From NCBI GenBank assembly GCA_900323505.1, contig OOIN01000047.1:1-64000 (forward strand): DNA of 64,000 nucleotides. The letters are read 5' to 3'. Under the pieces are notes generated by a model. The model searched no databases, had not been told where the DNA came from, and saw only the letters and a list, made by a program, of their open reading frames with translations. Made by a program: the position numbers and the translations under genes. Numbering within the stretch: position 1 is the first letter of the stretch; each line of letters starts with the position of its first letter. Source of the stretch: Ustilago trichophora (taxonomy: Eukaryota; Basidiomycota; Ustilaginomycetes; Ustilaginales; Ustilaginaceae). This document shows, piece by piece, positions 51,691 to 63,039 of this stretch.

Positions 51691-54573
51691 ATGCAAGCTG
51701 GTCGGTCTGACATGTCAGCTTCTGGCAGCGGCAGCGCCGCACTACATACACCGCAGAAGCGCTCTGCTTTGGCATGCCTACCTTGCCGCACCGCCAAGAA
51801 CAAATGCGATGGTGCACCACCACCGCTCATCGCCGAGCTCTCGTCGCATCTCGAGACCAAGATCCCCCATCCCACAGGCCATGATGTTCAACTCAGATCC
51901 GATGATGCATGTACACGATGTGCTCGGCTCCGTCTTGAATGTCTCTGGCAGCCGTCTCATCGTACTGGACGACCCCGAAAGCGCGCCAGAGGGCTGGATT
52001 CAGCGCTGGACACGCATCTCAGCAGCTCTCAGACGCCCGCCGTAGCGAGCGCCAGCACCGAACAGCACGGTATGAGCCAGGACAGCTTTGCTCCTGCGCC
52101 TCATCCATCGGCATTCGACAGTACTACCGCAATGATGATGGGCTTGTTCGAGCAGAATCAGAGTCAGGGTCAGAGCCCAATCCAGCTGGACAACTCGTCA
52201 TCCAGCTTTGCTGAGTCCATGTCAGCCTTTCAGCTCTCAGAGTCAGATCTCATGGCCCTCCTCAACCATTCGCCCTTTGACTCTAGCAGAGCTGCCATCG
52301 AGACAGAGCAAGACGATTCGGCAACCTCACAGCCACAGATACTCCCTTCTCTGCCCGCAAATGGAGCTCCGATGTTCGACCCATTGCAATCGGGTCCTCT
52401 TCCGGATCAGCTCATTGTCTCTTTGGATCAAATTACTCCGCTCTCGTGCCCTCCTCCGCCAACGTATCAACAGCCGACAACTGCCGACGATCCATCCTCT
52501 TGCTCCCCACAAGCGAATCTGCCCCACGTCTCTTTAACAGGCACCTCCTCACGCGCCCGCACCCAACTCTCTGCACTGCGCGCTCGGCTCAATCCCGTCT
52601 CACAATCGCCTCCGCCCAACATTCCTCGAGCCGAGACAACTGATGCTCCAAACGTTGTGCACTTTAGAGAAGCAAAGAAGATGGTGTTGCGCTACATCAA
52701 TCGCACCGACTCGAATCCTTCTGCGGATGACGGCGTCGATACTGCGGTTTTGGACAATGGTCTCAAGCTCTACTTTTCTGGCTTCGCAAAGACCGTTCCC
52801 TTGCTGGGCGACACTGTCGAGTTTCAGACCACCGTACTGGATGCCTTGCCACGGCAAAACAACGTGAGACGGCTACTGAGCCGGATTGTAGCCACGCTCG
52901 GATATCTCGTTTCGACAGCGAATCTCGTCACAGAGAATGACAGGAATCAGCTGCTGCAACAGCTTCGATCAGAGGCTCGCACCTTGTTATACTCTTGCCT
53001 GGATCGCATTGAATCTCTTCCTTACATTCGTCTCGACGATCTCGAGGCGCTGGCGATCCTGCAGTCGTTGCTGCTGATGGCGTACGACAACTACGGTCAG
53101 AGTCAGCTGTCCGACGCTGAATCGACGATGCGCTCGGCAGTCAATCTTGCGCTCAAGATGCAACTCTTCAGTATGGACGCGCCATCGCAGACTAACATCC
53201 ACGGCGCGAGACCAGCGCTTTCCGAATCGCATGCTGAATCGCTCCGTCGTGCTTGGTGGGAGCTGTACCTCTGCGATCTCATGTTCACTGTTACCACCAG
53301 CGGCAAGATAGCACGCTGCATCGACACTGTCAATCTCGAGGTAGCTGTCCACACGCCGATGGATCCAGGACTGGCCAGCCTCGGCCGCCACGCCAGGATG
53401 CTACTGGGTGGCAACAGTGCGATGAAAGCAGAGTCGTCCGAAGAGGCAGGTCCCGATCGCCATGAGCTCTCGCAAGCCTACGACGTGCGAATTCGCACCT
53501 GTGCCTTGATCCACGAAAGCGTCAAGGTGCCAGACAATCCTAATGAGCCCGACTTTGAGCGGATCCGTGCAATCGATACCATGTTGAGCAATATCATGAT
53601 CGTCGCGCAGCGTCACTGGGCCAATGCCAGCACACACAATAACGCAAGCAGGCAGAACGGCATTGACGACCGAAACGGGAACGAGGACGAGCGCCTACGT
53701 TGGGTCAAAGATACTCGAATCGAATTGCTCTTCACTTCTATGACCATGCTGCACGCGAGCCGCATTCATCTCCATCGAATCGCCTGGTTCCACGATCTGA
53801 CTATGGACTTTACCTCGTGCTCGTTCAAGAAGCTCGACAACGCCGCCGAAAACGTCAATGCTGCCGTTGTTGGCTTGGGCTCTCCCATGTCCGTCACTGC
53901 ATCGCCGCAGACAACTGCTGCCGGTGATGCGCGGCGTCAAGCGATGCTGTCGACCAGCGTGACCCGGATCGTCTCGTCTGCCGACGCCATCATGCGATTG
54001 GTGAGGCTGGACCAGCGCATGTCGTCGCCTTGCACCTGGACCAACACTGGAGGCATCGGATCGGAATCCGACACGCAGTCCTACGTCGCTGGAAGGTTGC
54101 CTGCCCATTGGCCGTTTTTGGGTTGTTGCAATATGGTCGCTGCATTTGGCTATGTGGTCGCTGTTGCTGCTAGCGGTCCTGATAACTCCAATCTGCCGAC
54201 TTATGGCGATGAGATTCGACTGTACGATGCGGACGATGGTTTGCTGGGTGAAGAGAGTCTTTCTGTGGCGCCTGGCTGGCAGCACCAACCATTCGAATCC
54301 AGTCTGTCCCTCTTTGCAGCTTCTCCTGCCTCTCCAGCTGACATCTATACTGGCGCTGTCAGCCTGGGCTCGAGCTCGAGCACGAGTCCATCAACCAGAA
54401 CAAAAAGAGATGCAATGGTGTGGAAGCTGCGGGCAGCGATCAGCAATATCGGCTTTGCCGAATCGACGCTGTCACAGTATGCTCATATTTGGCCGATCTG
54501 TGCGGTATATCAGCGTGAAGTTGCGCTCTGTCGCGATGCCATTGATTCCACAGGCCCGACCGGCTTGCAATAG
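51691..54573 (+). CDS. Zn2Cys6 fungal transcription factor
   Basis: 960 residues, no intron. The binuclear zinc cluster is near the N-terminus: ACLPCRTAKNKC (residues about 28-39) and CTRCARLRLEC (about 74-84), followed by a basic linker GRPRKRARG. The loop between the two Cys triplets is 34 residues, far longer than the usual 5-12. Residues 110-330 are low-complexity. The fungal_trans middle region spans about 340-600, with PYIRLDDLEALAILQSLLLM and SLRRAWWELYLCDLMFTVTT, the usual signature. It should bind CGG-type DNA sites in the nucleus and control transcription. Targets are unknown. In context it faces away from the transposon and has no obvious linked pathway. Confidence 0.9.
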   Translation: MQAGRSDMSASGSGSAALHTPQKRSALACLPCRTAKNKCDGAPPPLIAELSSHLETKIPHPTGHDVQLRSDDACTRCARLRLECLWQPSHRTGRPRKRARGLDSALDTHLSSSQTPAVASASTEQHGMSQDSFAPAPHPSAFDSTTAMMMGLFEQNQSQGQSPIQLDNSSSSFAESMSAFQLSESDLMALLNHSPFDSSRAAIETEQDDSATSQPQILPSLPANGAPMFDPLQSGPLPDQLIVSLDQITPLSCPPPPTYQQPTTADDPSSCSPQANLPHVSLTGTSSRARTQLSALRARLNPVSQSPPPNIPRAETTDAPNVVHFREAKKMVLRYINRTDSNPSADDGVDTAVLDNGLKLYFSGFAKTVPLLGDTVEFQTTVLDALPRQNNVRRLLSRIVATLGYLVSTANLVTENDRNQLLQQLRSEARTLLYSCLDRIESLPYIRLDDLEALAILQSLLLMAYDNYGQSQLSDAESTMRSAVNLALKMQLFSMDAPSQTNIHGARPALSESHAESLRRAWWELYLCDLMFTVTTSGKIARCIDTVNLEVAVHTPMDPGLASLGRHARMLLGGNSAMKAESSEEAGPDRHELSQAYDVRIRTCALIHESVKVPDNPNEPDFERIRAIDTMLSNIMIVAQRHWANASTHNNASRQNGIDDRNGNEDERLRWVKDTRIELLFTSMTMLHASRIHLHRIAWFHDLTMDFTSCSFKKLDNAAENVNAAVVGLGSPMSVTASPQTTAAGDARRQAMLSTSVTRIVSSADAIMRLVRLDQRMSSPCTWTNTGGIGSESDTQSYVAGRLPAHWPFLGCCNMVAAFGYVVAVAASGPDNSNLPTYGDEIRLYDADDGLLGEESLSVAPGWQHQPFESSLSLFAASPASPADIYTGAVSLGSSSSTSPSTRTKRDAMVWKLRAAISNIGFAESTLSQYAHIWPICAVYQREVALCRDAIDSTGPTGLQ

Positions 54574-55247
54574 CCATCCTGTATCGCAACATTTAGACAG
54601 TCATCAATCTGCACGGACCCAAAAATCACGCAGTCAAAGGAGTCATCTCTCCTTTCTCTCTCTTTGGTCAGGACGATCCGATATAAAGTCGCCAACTGGC
54701 GTTCATGTGATCTCTTGAAAGTGGAAGTGAAAGTGAAAGTGAAGAGGTGACGTTGGGATGGCGCGAGAAGCTGAGCTTGTTTCTGCAGGGACCGCTTGGG
54801 CCCCCCCTTCTTTTGATGTCGAGCACAGGTCTAGTGTAGGCCTGCGCGGTCTGTGCACCGGATGACTTGGCTGAGTCGAGTCAACTCCAAGCAAGCAGAC
54901 AAGCATGCAGTATGGAGCACATTGTCAGAGTCGGCAAGAGCCGACTTAATCAAAAGTGTGTGAGTGCAAAGAAGCTCTGCATATGCACATCCCCCACATG
55001 CACACACAACTTCATCTCGAAGCCAAGAGGAGAAAAAAAAAAGCTGTCGACCGAACTCCTTAGCTCTCCTCTTCCTCCTAGTGCCCTACAAACGCTATTC
55101 AGGAAGCAAGACAAGGGCGGAAAAGGTGCTTAAACAGAGACTTGCCCCAACTGCCATCTTGCTTTGCTTCCTCCTCCTGCTCTAATTCGCCTTCTTCCCT
55201 TTTCCCTCCTTCCCTTCACCATCGATCGATTCTTGTCGCGGCGAGCG
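54574..55247. other. Intergenic
   Basis: No gene. A GTGGAAGTGAAAGTGAAAGT tract lies at 54720-54740. The last 100 bp before the F-box ATG are CT-rich. Confidence 0.5.
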
Positions 55248-57659
55248 ATGGTCTCGGCATATCTCGACGATCGCCCTTACATTTTTCTTTCCGAACCAGA
55301 CTTGGACCTCACGCTCGAATACGAGGCCCACACAGGACCTGACAGCCCTGACTTCGACGCCGCTGAAGTAGAACTGGATCTCGAGATTCAGGCGAACGAC
55401 CGCGCTGCACGTGCTCTTCAGCTGAACTTGCCACCTGAAGCGCTCTCAGATTCCGATCTCGAGGATTGGCACCTTGAAATTGAACGCTTTGAACATCAAG
55501 CCTCAGAGCTCGATTACAGGCTCGCCGAACTGGAAGCACGCCGCGAAGACGATCTTTCGGCACGGACGGAAGAGGCAATGGAGAAGGCGTTTAACGCTAG
55601 AGTGAAATGTGAGAAGGTCAGCGAGGAAGACAATGAACTGGCCCTCATTCCCATTGCCATCGCCAACCCTCGACCTGCCAACCTGCGGGAAGCGTGTCTT
55701 CGAAACGACCACGAAACGGCGATCCAACTTGCATCCGGCTTGATCGAGGGCCTTTCCAACGCTCCAGCTCAATACGATCTTGATGGTGTCCAGCAGCTCT
55801 GTGCCGCTCTGCGATATCGTTTCAAGGCGTATGAATCCCTCGGCCTGAATGGATTGGCGGTCGCCGATGCCAATCGACTTCTCGCACTCTTGGCCGAATT
55901 TGGCGATGTGGATGTCGAGGTCGACCAAAATCTCCTTCCGCTATTGGCACCAACTGCATCGACATCGAATTCCAGTCCAGAGCGGAGGTCACACCGCCTC
56001 ATTGGCCAGCAAGGTCCGAAACGTCCATCGGAGGATCAGTTGGGCGGCCAGCTTGTCAAGCGCAAGAAAGGCGGCAATCGAAGGCTCGTGCGCAAGTCGG
56101 CACGCATCATCCAATTGCCTGTCGAGCTCATTGTAGAAATTGCCGATTACCTCCCAACCGTCGATCGTATCAGTCTGGCCAACACGCGTCACGAATGGCG
56201 AGGCATTCCCCAGCTGTGGCGGTCGTTGGAATTCGTGCGCATCAAGAACGTCGATCGAAAAGGCTGGCACCGAGACACGATCGATGCGTGTATCTTTGCG
56301 ATCGAGACTTGTCAACGACGTTCGCATGGCACTTTATCTCGTGTGGTGCTCAAGGGCTTTTTAACGTCGCGTACCGTAGGATCAGTCTTGGACGCACTGC
56401 GATCCAGCAGCGCCACGCTCAAATACCTCGCTATCCCCACGCTCGACCAGGCACAGTGCTTCGAACGGCTCTATCAGCGCTGCCCTAACCTGCAGGGTCT
56501 CGACATTCGAATCCACACCGATGCAAAAGAAGTCAACACTATTCAGGACGAGCACCGATGTCGAGCAACAAGCCTGTTTTCCTCACCAAAGCTGCCCTTC
56601 AAGCTCAAGACTCTTATCAGCACTCAGGATATCGACTGCGGAGATGTCGCACCTCACATGGAAGGGCTTGAAATCGTTTACGGGCTCAAGTATACGAGGC
56701 AGAAGCAGCTTAACTTCATCGACGGCATTGTGCGCGCTGCACCGAATCTGATCGAATGGCGAGACGAGCTGGACAATAGATGGGATTCTACGACTGTCGT
56801 GCTGGGCGACTACGGGGTGGGTCAAGAGCAGCTTCCCAAGGAGCCTATCGTATTCCCCAAACTGCGCAAGCTCGCCGGCATCTGGAGCGAGCACTTCATT
56901 GACTGCGAGTTTCCAGCTTTGACCGAAGCCAGACTCAACTCGCTCCGAGGTCCATCGTCACTCTCTCCTGTCCAGCAGAACGATCGACTGCGCATTGCGA
57001 CGGTCATCACTAAAAGCCCTTGCCTCAAGAAACTTGATGTTCTGTTGCCAAGTGGCAATCAGGCTCTCAAGCAGATTTTCTCTGCCATTGGTACGCTTGA
57101 GCATCTCGAAGATTTGGGACTCTGGACGTCGGGAAGCCTATCGCTGCAAGCGCTGCTGGATGTGCAATCGCAATCGGAGGGCTCCACGGAGCATCCCTGC
57201 CCAAAGGTGATTTGCCCGGGTCTGCATACGCTTCGTCTGCACTCGCGGATGGTATCTGTCAGATTTGAACGAGAGCTGGAGCGCGAGCTGAGCGAGTTTC
57301 TGTTGCTGCGTTTCTATCTCAAACGAGGCTGCACGCTAAAGCACGCAAAGGACAGGACCCATGCAGCACTCGTGGCTTACGAGAAGGCTGGCTACGGCAT
57401 GAACAAGACCCAAAAGAAGAAGCTGGTTGCAAGCTCGGCTGCAGAAGCGGCCAAATCGTCGTACCAAGGCACCTTCGTCACGGTCGATAACAACAAGCGA
57501 GAGACTTTCGATACGGTGCTTTCCAAGCTTCTGCTCTCGCGCAACATGAAGCAGAATCTTCTCGAGGGAAATCAGTCGTTGCTGAACCAGTTGATCTTCC
57601 AGACCTGCGAGATCGATACTTCCAAGTTCTTTGAATGCCTTGGTGGTCGGTACTATTAA
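55248..57659 (+). CDS. F-box protein with LRR-like C-terminus (intact paralog)
   Basis: 803 residues from the ATG at 55248; the frame is open further 5' but codons there look like leader. Order: acidic N-terminus with coiled coil (LEIERFEHQASELDYRLAELE), TPR-like helices (about 150-240, LRYRFKAYESLGLNGLAVADANRLL), Lys-rich linker, F-box at about 312-360 (LPVELIVEIADYLPTVDRISLA ... WRGIPQLWRSLEF, here shown in parts), then LRR-like repeats (LDALRSSSATLKYLAIPTL; LKKLDVLLPSGNQALKQIF) to the end. It probably acts as the substrate-selecting subunit of an SCF ubiquitin ligase. It is collinear along its whole length with the damaged copy at 4401-6787, with blocks such as WHRDTIDACIFAIETCQ and LLEGNQSLLNQLI shared. 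Confidence 0.85.
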   Translation: MVSAYLDDRPYIFLSEPDLDLTLEYEAHTGPDSPDFDAAEVELDLEIQANDRAARALQLNLPPEALSDSDLEDWHLEIERFEHQASELDYRLAELEARREDDLSARTEEAMEKAFNARVKCEKVSEEDNELALIPIAIANPRPANLREACLRNDHETAIQLASGLIEGLSNAPAQYDLDGVQQLCAALRYRFKAYESLGLNGLAVADANRLLALLAEFGDVDVEVDQNLLPLLAPTASTSNSSPERRSHRLIGQQGPKRPSEDQLGGQLVKRKKGGNRRLVRKSARIIQLPVELIVEIADYLPTVDRISLANTRHEWRGIPQLWRSLEFVRIKNVDRKGWHRDTIDACIFAIETCQRRSHGTLSRVVLKGFLTSRTVGSVLDALRSSSATLKYLAIPTLDQAQCFERLYQRCPNLQGLDIRIHTDAKEVNTIQDEHRCRATSLFSSPKLPFKLKTLISTQDIDCGDVAPHMEGLEIVYGLKYTRQKQLNFIDGIVRAAPNLIEWRDELDNRWDSTTVVLGDYGVGQEQLPKEPIVFPKLRKLAGIWSEHFIDCEFPALTEARLNSLRGPSSLSPVQQNDRLRIATVITKSPCLKKLDVLLPSGNQALKQIFSAIGTLEHLEDLGLWTSGSLSLQALLDVQSQSEGSTEHPCPKVICPGLHTLRLHSRMVSVRFERELERELSEFLLLRFYLKRGCTLKHAKDRTHAALVAYEKAGYGMNKTQKKKLVASSAAEAAKSSYQGTFVTVDNNKRETFDTVLSKLLLSRNMKQNLLEGNQSLLNQLIFQTCEIDTSKFFECLGGRYY

Positions 57660-59200
57660 CTCCCTTTCGGAATCTTATCGCCAATTTCATGCAGACGTGT
57701 CGCTACCAGAAGGCACTTGCCGCGCAATGCCGTTACCTGTTTGTCTCGATCTGCTTCGCCGCGGTCGTCTTTCGTTCAATTTGGCTGTCTCGTCCGTCTC
57801 GTCTCCCTGACCGTATGCTTTTGATTGATCCGTCATCTGTCTCTGTCAAGTGTTTCGCAATCTGGGTCCGATAATCGCACAAACGCATGTCTCCATGGTC
57901 TCTTTGTCTCGAAAATCAATTGTTGTCTCTCATGAGTCGCCACGTTGTATGTGGGAATCTATCCAGCGTGCCAAGACCAGGCGAGGCAGATCAAGAGCCG
58001 AGGTTGCAACTATCTGTTAAGATGCTTGACAAATCGACCCTGAGAGACATGTTGAGCTCAACACTCATCTCAATACCTCAAGGGGCATCTTGATTTCCAT
58101 CGCCTCGTTCTCGCTGCAACATGCTCCCTCTCCCGCAAAGCCTCTCTCTCACACGGAGAAAAAGCGTGGGCTATCTGTCGGCCTCTCCACTCTTTCTCGT
58201 CGTTATCTGTCACTTTTGCGTCAGTCTTCATCTGATTTTGGCGTCGCCTCGTCTTTGAGCAGCTGAAAAGTGGTCAGAAAGGTCACAATTATCGAGATGA
58301 GATTCCTCCTTCGTTTGCGCTCCGCTAGCACACAGGTGGGATTTCCCCACATTTCTTGTCTAAGGCTATCTAGCTTTCACGGTAAGTGAATTGTTTGCAC
58401 ATTTCCTCATCCCGCTTCCTCCTCTCGCTCCTCCTGCTTGAGCGTCATTCCATGTCGCTGCAGGTAGTAAGCGTATCAAGAGATATGACCATCTACAAAG
58501 TCGAGTCAACGGAAATATCGAACCTTATCCCTGCCCCTCGATCCACTGTCTCCACTGTACTGCTTTACTTTGTACCTTATCTGCCATGGGCCAGGGTCGA
58601 TACCTCCAGTCGACCTTCTTTTTGACACTTGAAAACCTTGTATTGGTGATATTCTAAACGTGACCATCAGGTCATCCGACAAGCGGCCGATGAAATGTAC
58701 GCCGAACATCGAACATCTCAATGAGACCAAGTTCGGCTGGCAAGATGATGTTTTCAACGTGCATCGGGCTTTGTAGGATGGTAGAGGTCTCCTTCTTCTT
58801 GGCGAAGAGGATGATGAAGAAGGGGAAAAGAAGACGAGACTCGTTGAGAGGCGAGAATTTTGCGGAGTGCTATGTGTGGCTTTGATTTCTTTGGTTGAAT
58901 TGGGATGCGAAAACAAAACAGCTGGATTTGCTGCTTTCAATTCGAGTCTCAAAGAGAGTACTGAAGCACTTTCAGCTCATAGCAAACACTCAAAAGCATA
59001 CTTGAAAAATCTCAAGACGCACTTCACTCAGAACAAAACCACAAACAACACATTCAGGTCCAGAAAAATCAATCCAAAGCATCCATTTCCTCCTCTTCCT
59101 CAATACAAGCAAAAACATTTCCTAATTCATCCATCATCAACACCATTCCTCTTTTCCTCCTCCTCAGTAAAAGTTCGAAGCAGGTCTAACTTTGTTTCTT
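57660..59200. other. Intergenic, about 1.5 kb
   Basis: No supported gene. Sequence just before the xylanase stop is A/T-rich. A GAAGAAG-rich patch lies at 58790-58840. Confidence 0.5.
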
Positions 59201-60334
59201 TTAGTTGAGGGTGTTGAGGACGGCGCTATAGGCAGCCTTCTTGTTGTAGTTGGTATCCCAGAGGAGAGGAGATTTATCGGACCTCCAGCTTTGTTTGTCG
59301 CTAACACCCCATACGGTGATGCCTACGCAGTTAGGTTGGTTGAGGCATGCTTGGGTGGCCTTTGTGTATTGATCGCTAGTGGCACCTGCAATGTCGAGTT
59401 CGGTCATTGCGCATTCAGGAGCAGCTGAACAGAGAGCTTGCATAGCAGCACCCACACCAGAGGCATCACCAAACGATCCAGCCGTGTTGAGGTGAGATTG
59501 AGAACCAATACCATCAATTGGAATTCCTGCTGCTCTCCATTGCTTTACCTTGCTCACCAATCCCTTCAGCTTGGCATAGTTGGCATTGTCCAAGCTGCAA
59601 CGTTCAATCAAATTCATCGAGGTAACCACAAAAAAAATAAAGAAAAAAAAAAAGAAAATATTCAGAACTGTGTGTCGCTGTCGGAAACGTTTCAAGGATC
59701 TAAGTACGTACTTGTAATCATTGATGTAAAGCTTAGCATTAGGATCGGCAGCACGAGCAGCTTCGAAAGCGATTCTAACGTAATTTTCACCCAGAACGTT
59801 GTAAAAAACGCTCTGACGCATAGTACCATCCTCGTTAAAGATCTCGTTAACCACGTCCCAAGCATAGATTTTACCCTTGTATCTGCCCATAACGGTGGAG
59901 ATTCTCTGTTTGAGAACGTTGGTTAGATCGGTAGGGTCTGTGATGGTCTGAACCCAACTGGGCAACTGCGAGTGCCAAACTAGCGTATGTCCACGGATAA
60001 GTTTGCCGTTGGAAGTGGCGTAATTGACCAACGCATCAGCTCCCGTAAAAGTAAACTGACCACGGGATGGTTGGGTTGCATCCCACTTCATACTATTCTC
60101 AGGAGTCACTTGACCCATTTCGGTTTTGATAATGTTAGAGACCTGAGAAATGCTAAAGGTGTTAGAGTCGGTTGCGGTGCCAAAGTACTTGCGACCATCG
60201 GCTCGAATGGCGGCGTTCAAGGTGGACGCAGCACGCTCTCCTAGCATGGGATCGCCAGAGGGGATGACAGAGGCAGTCACACCAGAGGTAGCGACAAGCA
60301 GCGTCGAGAGCAGAGCAACAAAGTTGGTCTTCAT
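59201..60334 (-). CDS. Secreted GH10 endo-1,4-beta-xylanase
   Basis: Two exons, 60334-59712 and 59594-59201 (intron GTACGT...TTGCAG, 117 nt), giving 338 residues. The signal peptide is [21 protein letters not shown]. The GH10 barrel is complete: [33 protein letters not shown], the acid/base Glu164 in [24 protein letters not shown] across the splice junction, [10 protein letters not shown], and the nucleophile Glu273 in AMTELDIAG, then [14 protein letters not shown]. There is no carbohydrate-binding module. It cuts xylan in grass cell walls, suited to a grass-infecting or leaf-surface smut. The intron is proven by the restored NDYNLDN motif. Confidence 0.96.
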   Translation of the reverse strand: MKTNFVALLSTLLVATSGVTASVIPSGDPMLGERAASTLNAAIRADGRKYFGTATDSNTFSISQVSNIIKTEMGQVTPENSMKWDATQPSRGQFTFTGADALVNYATSNGKLIRGHTLVWHSQLPSWVQTITDPTDLTNVLKQRISTVMGRYKGKIYAWDVVNEIFNEDGTMRQSVFYNVLGENYVRIAFEAARAADPNAKLYINDYKYVLRSLKRFRQRHTVLNIFFFFFFIFFVVTSMNLIERCSLDNANYAKLKGLVSKVKQWRAAGIPIDGIGSQSHLNTAGSFGDASGVGAAMQALCSAAPECAMTELDIAGATSDQYTKATQACLNQPNCVGITVWGVSDKQSWRSDKSPLLWDTNYNKKAAYSAVLNTLN

Positions 60335-61857
60335 CTTGTCTTGATTTCTTCTTCTTTTTGGTCTAGAGAAAGAGAAAGAGAGAGAGAGGGAAGGGGAAGA
60401 GTTGAGATGATGTGTGGACTGGCGTCAAGAGTAAACTCAAGTTGGTCGGCCTTTTTATGCTCGATGAGAGTCAAAGCTTGTGTTTTGGAAGAGATTTTGC
60501 TGCTTTAGGTAGGTAGACGCTTTGAGGATCATGATGCGACGATGTTGTGCACAGTAAGAGCATGGTGCTCGGCGAAGAAGCTGTCGAAAGCCAGTGTCGT
60601 AGAGGTTCTGGCAAGAATCTGCTGCAGAGCGTTACAGGAGGCTAGAGATGCAAATGATCTGGCGTTCAAGTGACCGGCAATCCATTTCCATGCTTCTTGC
60701 GACGCCATCTGTCGAATCACCTGCACTATTCCTGCTGGCTGTCAACGCCCATTCTTTCCTGCATCGCGCATCGCGCATCCTCTTTGCTTCTACAGTACAT
60801 CGTGTTTCCAATTAACCCACTCCGACGATGCTCGAGCGTTTCGCTCTCCCATCGATCCAGATCAAGCATGTCACGATTAGAGAGTGCGACTCAACCATTC
60901 ATCTCTTCTTCATCTTTGCATCGGTCATACATGTCCTTCGTTCGACCCTGCTTTGCTGTTCATCGTTGAAAAACAAATCAAGCAAGCGGATTCCTTACAC
61001 CGGCGAACCGGACACCGTCACCGGTATTCAGTGCGTAACCTGACAACCCATTTTTGGTTAGCGCCAAAGCCAATCTTGATCGTGTCGAAGAACAAAATGG
61101 TGCGTGGCTTAAGCGAACCAACCAGGTCACGCGGGGAAAAAGCCCACTCACTCATTCGCACATCTCGGCATTCTTTTCCTCTTCTTCTTTTTCTTCTTCT
61201 CGCCATCAGAACCCCCTGATGGTGCAGAACAACACATCGATGCACCAAAAAGAATCAAAAGGCAAAGGCGAACTTTAAATGTGACTCTCTCCGCAAACTC
61301 CTCCTCCTCCTCCTCCTCCTCCTCCTCCCGTCGGGTCGTCTGTGGGGGTTGCCGGTCCGTCTTTCACCTCCACGTTTTCTACCCCCACAGTGCATGAAGG
61401 ATCGCTTGAGAGAATCACCATTTGTGGCTTTGCGGGGTCAATGAGAGGTGATGAGATGAGATTGCCGACCATCCCCCCCAATCAGACAGTCACTGGTCCT
61501 TGGTGATGGACTGTACTGTATTCATCCATGTATTTGATCATGTTGGATCCACGTTCAGGGTTGTTGCAGCGAACCTTCTTTGTGGTTGTTGCGCCTTGAA
61601 TGTTCTGTTGCAACGCCACTCTGCAGCAGATTGTGTAACTTGGCCACCTTGTCACCCTTAGCGGCACGATTGCATCTCTGCATATCCTCGGATGTACATC
61701 TTCCGCGCAAGCCCCCCATTTTTTTTTTTTCTTTTCTCGTGTCAATGTCTCACTAAGCCGCTTCTCGCAGATCCCATCTCCCGTCTTCCCATCTTCAATC
61801 ACATACAGTATACGCATATTCTTCTCACTCCCATTTTTTGAAGATCCAAATTGCATT
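60335..61857. other. Intergenic, about 1.5 kb
   Basis: No gene I can support. It holds the xylanase promoter with a (GA)n tract at 60368-60387, a (CTC)n repeat at 61298 and TACAGTA/TACTGTA heptamers at 60791, 61514 and 61804. Confidence 0.5.
61298..61328. repeat. (CTC)n microsatellite
   Basis: About ten CTC units in a row, non-coding. Confidence 0.9.
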
Positions 61858-63039
61858 TTACAGTTGACCCACCGAACCAGACACATAAACTTTATCATCC
61901 TTCTCACCGATACATCTCCAACGCTTTTCATCGGATGACTGTGCAACGAGTCGGATGGGAAGTATCATTGGTCGCTTGAATTGCATCTCGACCCACCATG
62001 CGCCACCTTTTTCACCGGCCATCTTGTCGGTCGAAGAAACAAGATGGAGCAGCTTGGCAACTACGTGATTTCCATGGGCGATCTTTCCGCGGAAACCAAA
62101 AAGCTTTGCTAGTATCGAGGAGACATGGATGGGATTGTAATCTCCACACACGCGACTCCATATCGAAGGAGCTGAAAAACACATGTCGATTGCGCCGATT
62201 TTGTTAAAGTTGTCGTTCGAATGTGTTTGTGGGGGTGCTGAAGGTAGAGTCGTGGAAGTTTTGCAAGGGGTGAGGATGGTTATCACCTGACGGAGGACCA
62301 AAGCTTGAGGGGAAGAGGTATTGAAAACGTCGATGTGGATGTCTAGTTCGATTCCTCTTCTGGTGACTCTGCCGAGATTGGACTTGCCTCCAACGTATGC
62401 ATGAGCAGTGAGCGATTGATCTTCATGTGACGAGTACGATTGCTGGTGGTGAAACTCGATTCGATTGCGCACATTGACAGCGCCCAAGGGCGAAATTGGC
62501 AATCGAGGATGAACCACCAACAACAGCATCAATTGATTCGTAATCGTCGCCAGCAAAAAGTCGCCCGCCAACTTTCCCATCCCACGCTCTTCCTCTCCCA
62601 CCCTCAACAATGCCTTTTCATACAAGTCCCTCTGCTCAACATCCACCACTACAGGACATCGAATCTCCAACCGTGGCAACTCAACTTCATCCTTCCCCTC
62701 CACATCAAGCCTAAACCCAAATACACCCTTTACCGCCTTCCACATCACTCCAAAAACTACAAAAAAAGCTCGATCCGCCCATCCGATCTCGCTCGGCGCA
62801 AAATCCAACTTGCAACACCCATCCTCTTCTTCTTCTCGCCGAGGCTTGCGGAAAAAGTACCTGCAAAGCGAAACAAGGTGCAGATTCGCCATAGCGTAGA
62901 CAGAGACGCTGAGCCCAACGCCGAGTCCGACTTGTGCTATCCCGCGTGTAAGCTCGGATGAACTAGATCGAGCAGCAAGATCGAACATTGCGTGGTGAAG
63001 AAGGTAACGGTATTGATGGTGGGTGGTGGTGGACGCCAA
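61858..63039 (-). CDS. MaoC-like hotdog-fold protein
   Basis: 393 residues if started at the first ATG (63039); a start at Met18 or Met50 is also possible. The C-terminal third has the MaoC/R-hydratase motif FSAPSIWSRVCGDYNPIHVS with the catalytic Asp and His, followed by FGFRGKIAHGNHVVAKLL. This hotdog fold hydrates or dehydrates enoyl thioesters; in fungi such proteins act in mitochondrial or peroxisomal fatty-acid metabolism. The middle (about 150-250) could be a second, degenerate hotdog repeat. A hydrophobic segment near residues 30-50 (IAQVGLGVGLSVSVYAMANL) and 85-100 suggest membrane attachment. No specific substrate can be assigned. Confidence 0.8.
   Translation of the reverse strand: MASTTTHHQYRYLLHHAMFDLAARSSSSELTRGIAQVGLGVGLSVSVYAMANLHLVSLCRYFFRKPRREEEEDGCCKLDFAPSEIGWADRAFFVVFGVMWKAVKGVFGFRLDVEGKDEVELPRLEIRCPVVVDVEQRDLYEKALLRVGEEERGMGKLAGDFLLATITNQLMLLLVVHPRLPISPLGAVNVRNRIEFHHQQSYSSHEDQSLTAHAYVGGKSNLGRVTRRGIELDIHIDVFNTSSPQALVLRQVITILTPCKTSTTLPSAPPQTHSNDNFNKIGAIDMCFSAPSIWSRVCGDYNPIHVSSILAKLFGFRGKIAHGNHVVAKLLHLVSSTDKMAGEKGGAWWVEMQFKRPMILPIRLVAQSSDEKRWRCIGEKDDKVYVSGSVGQL

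Noticed and set aside
51800..51905. Intron within the Zn2Cys6 loop (GTGCAC...CTCAG)
   Set aside because: Poor donor, and removal would put the second Cys triplet out of frame.
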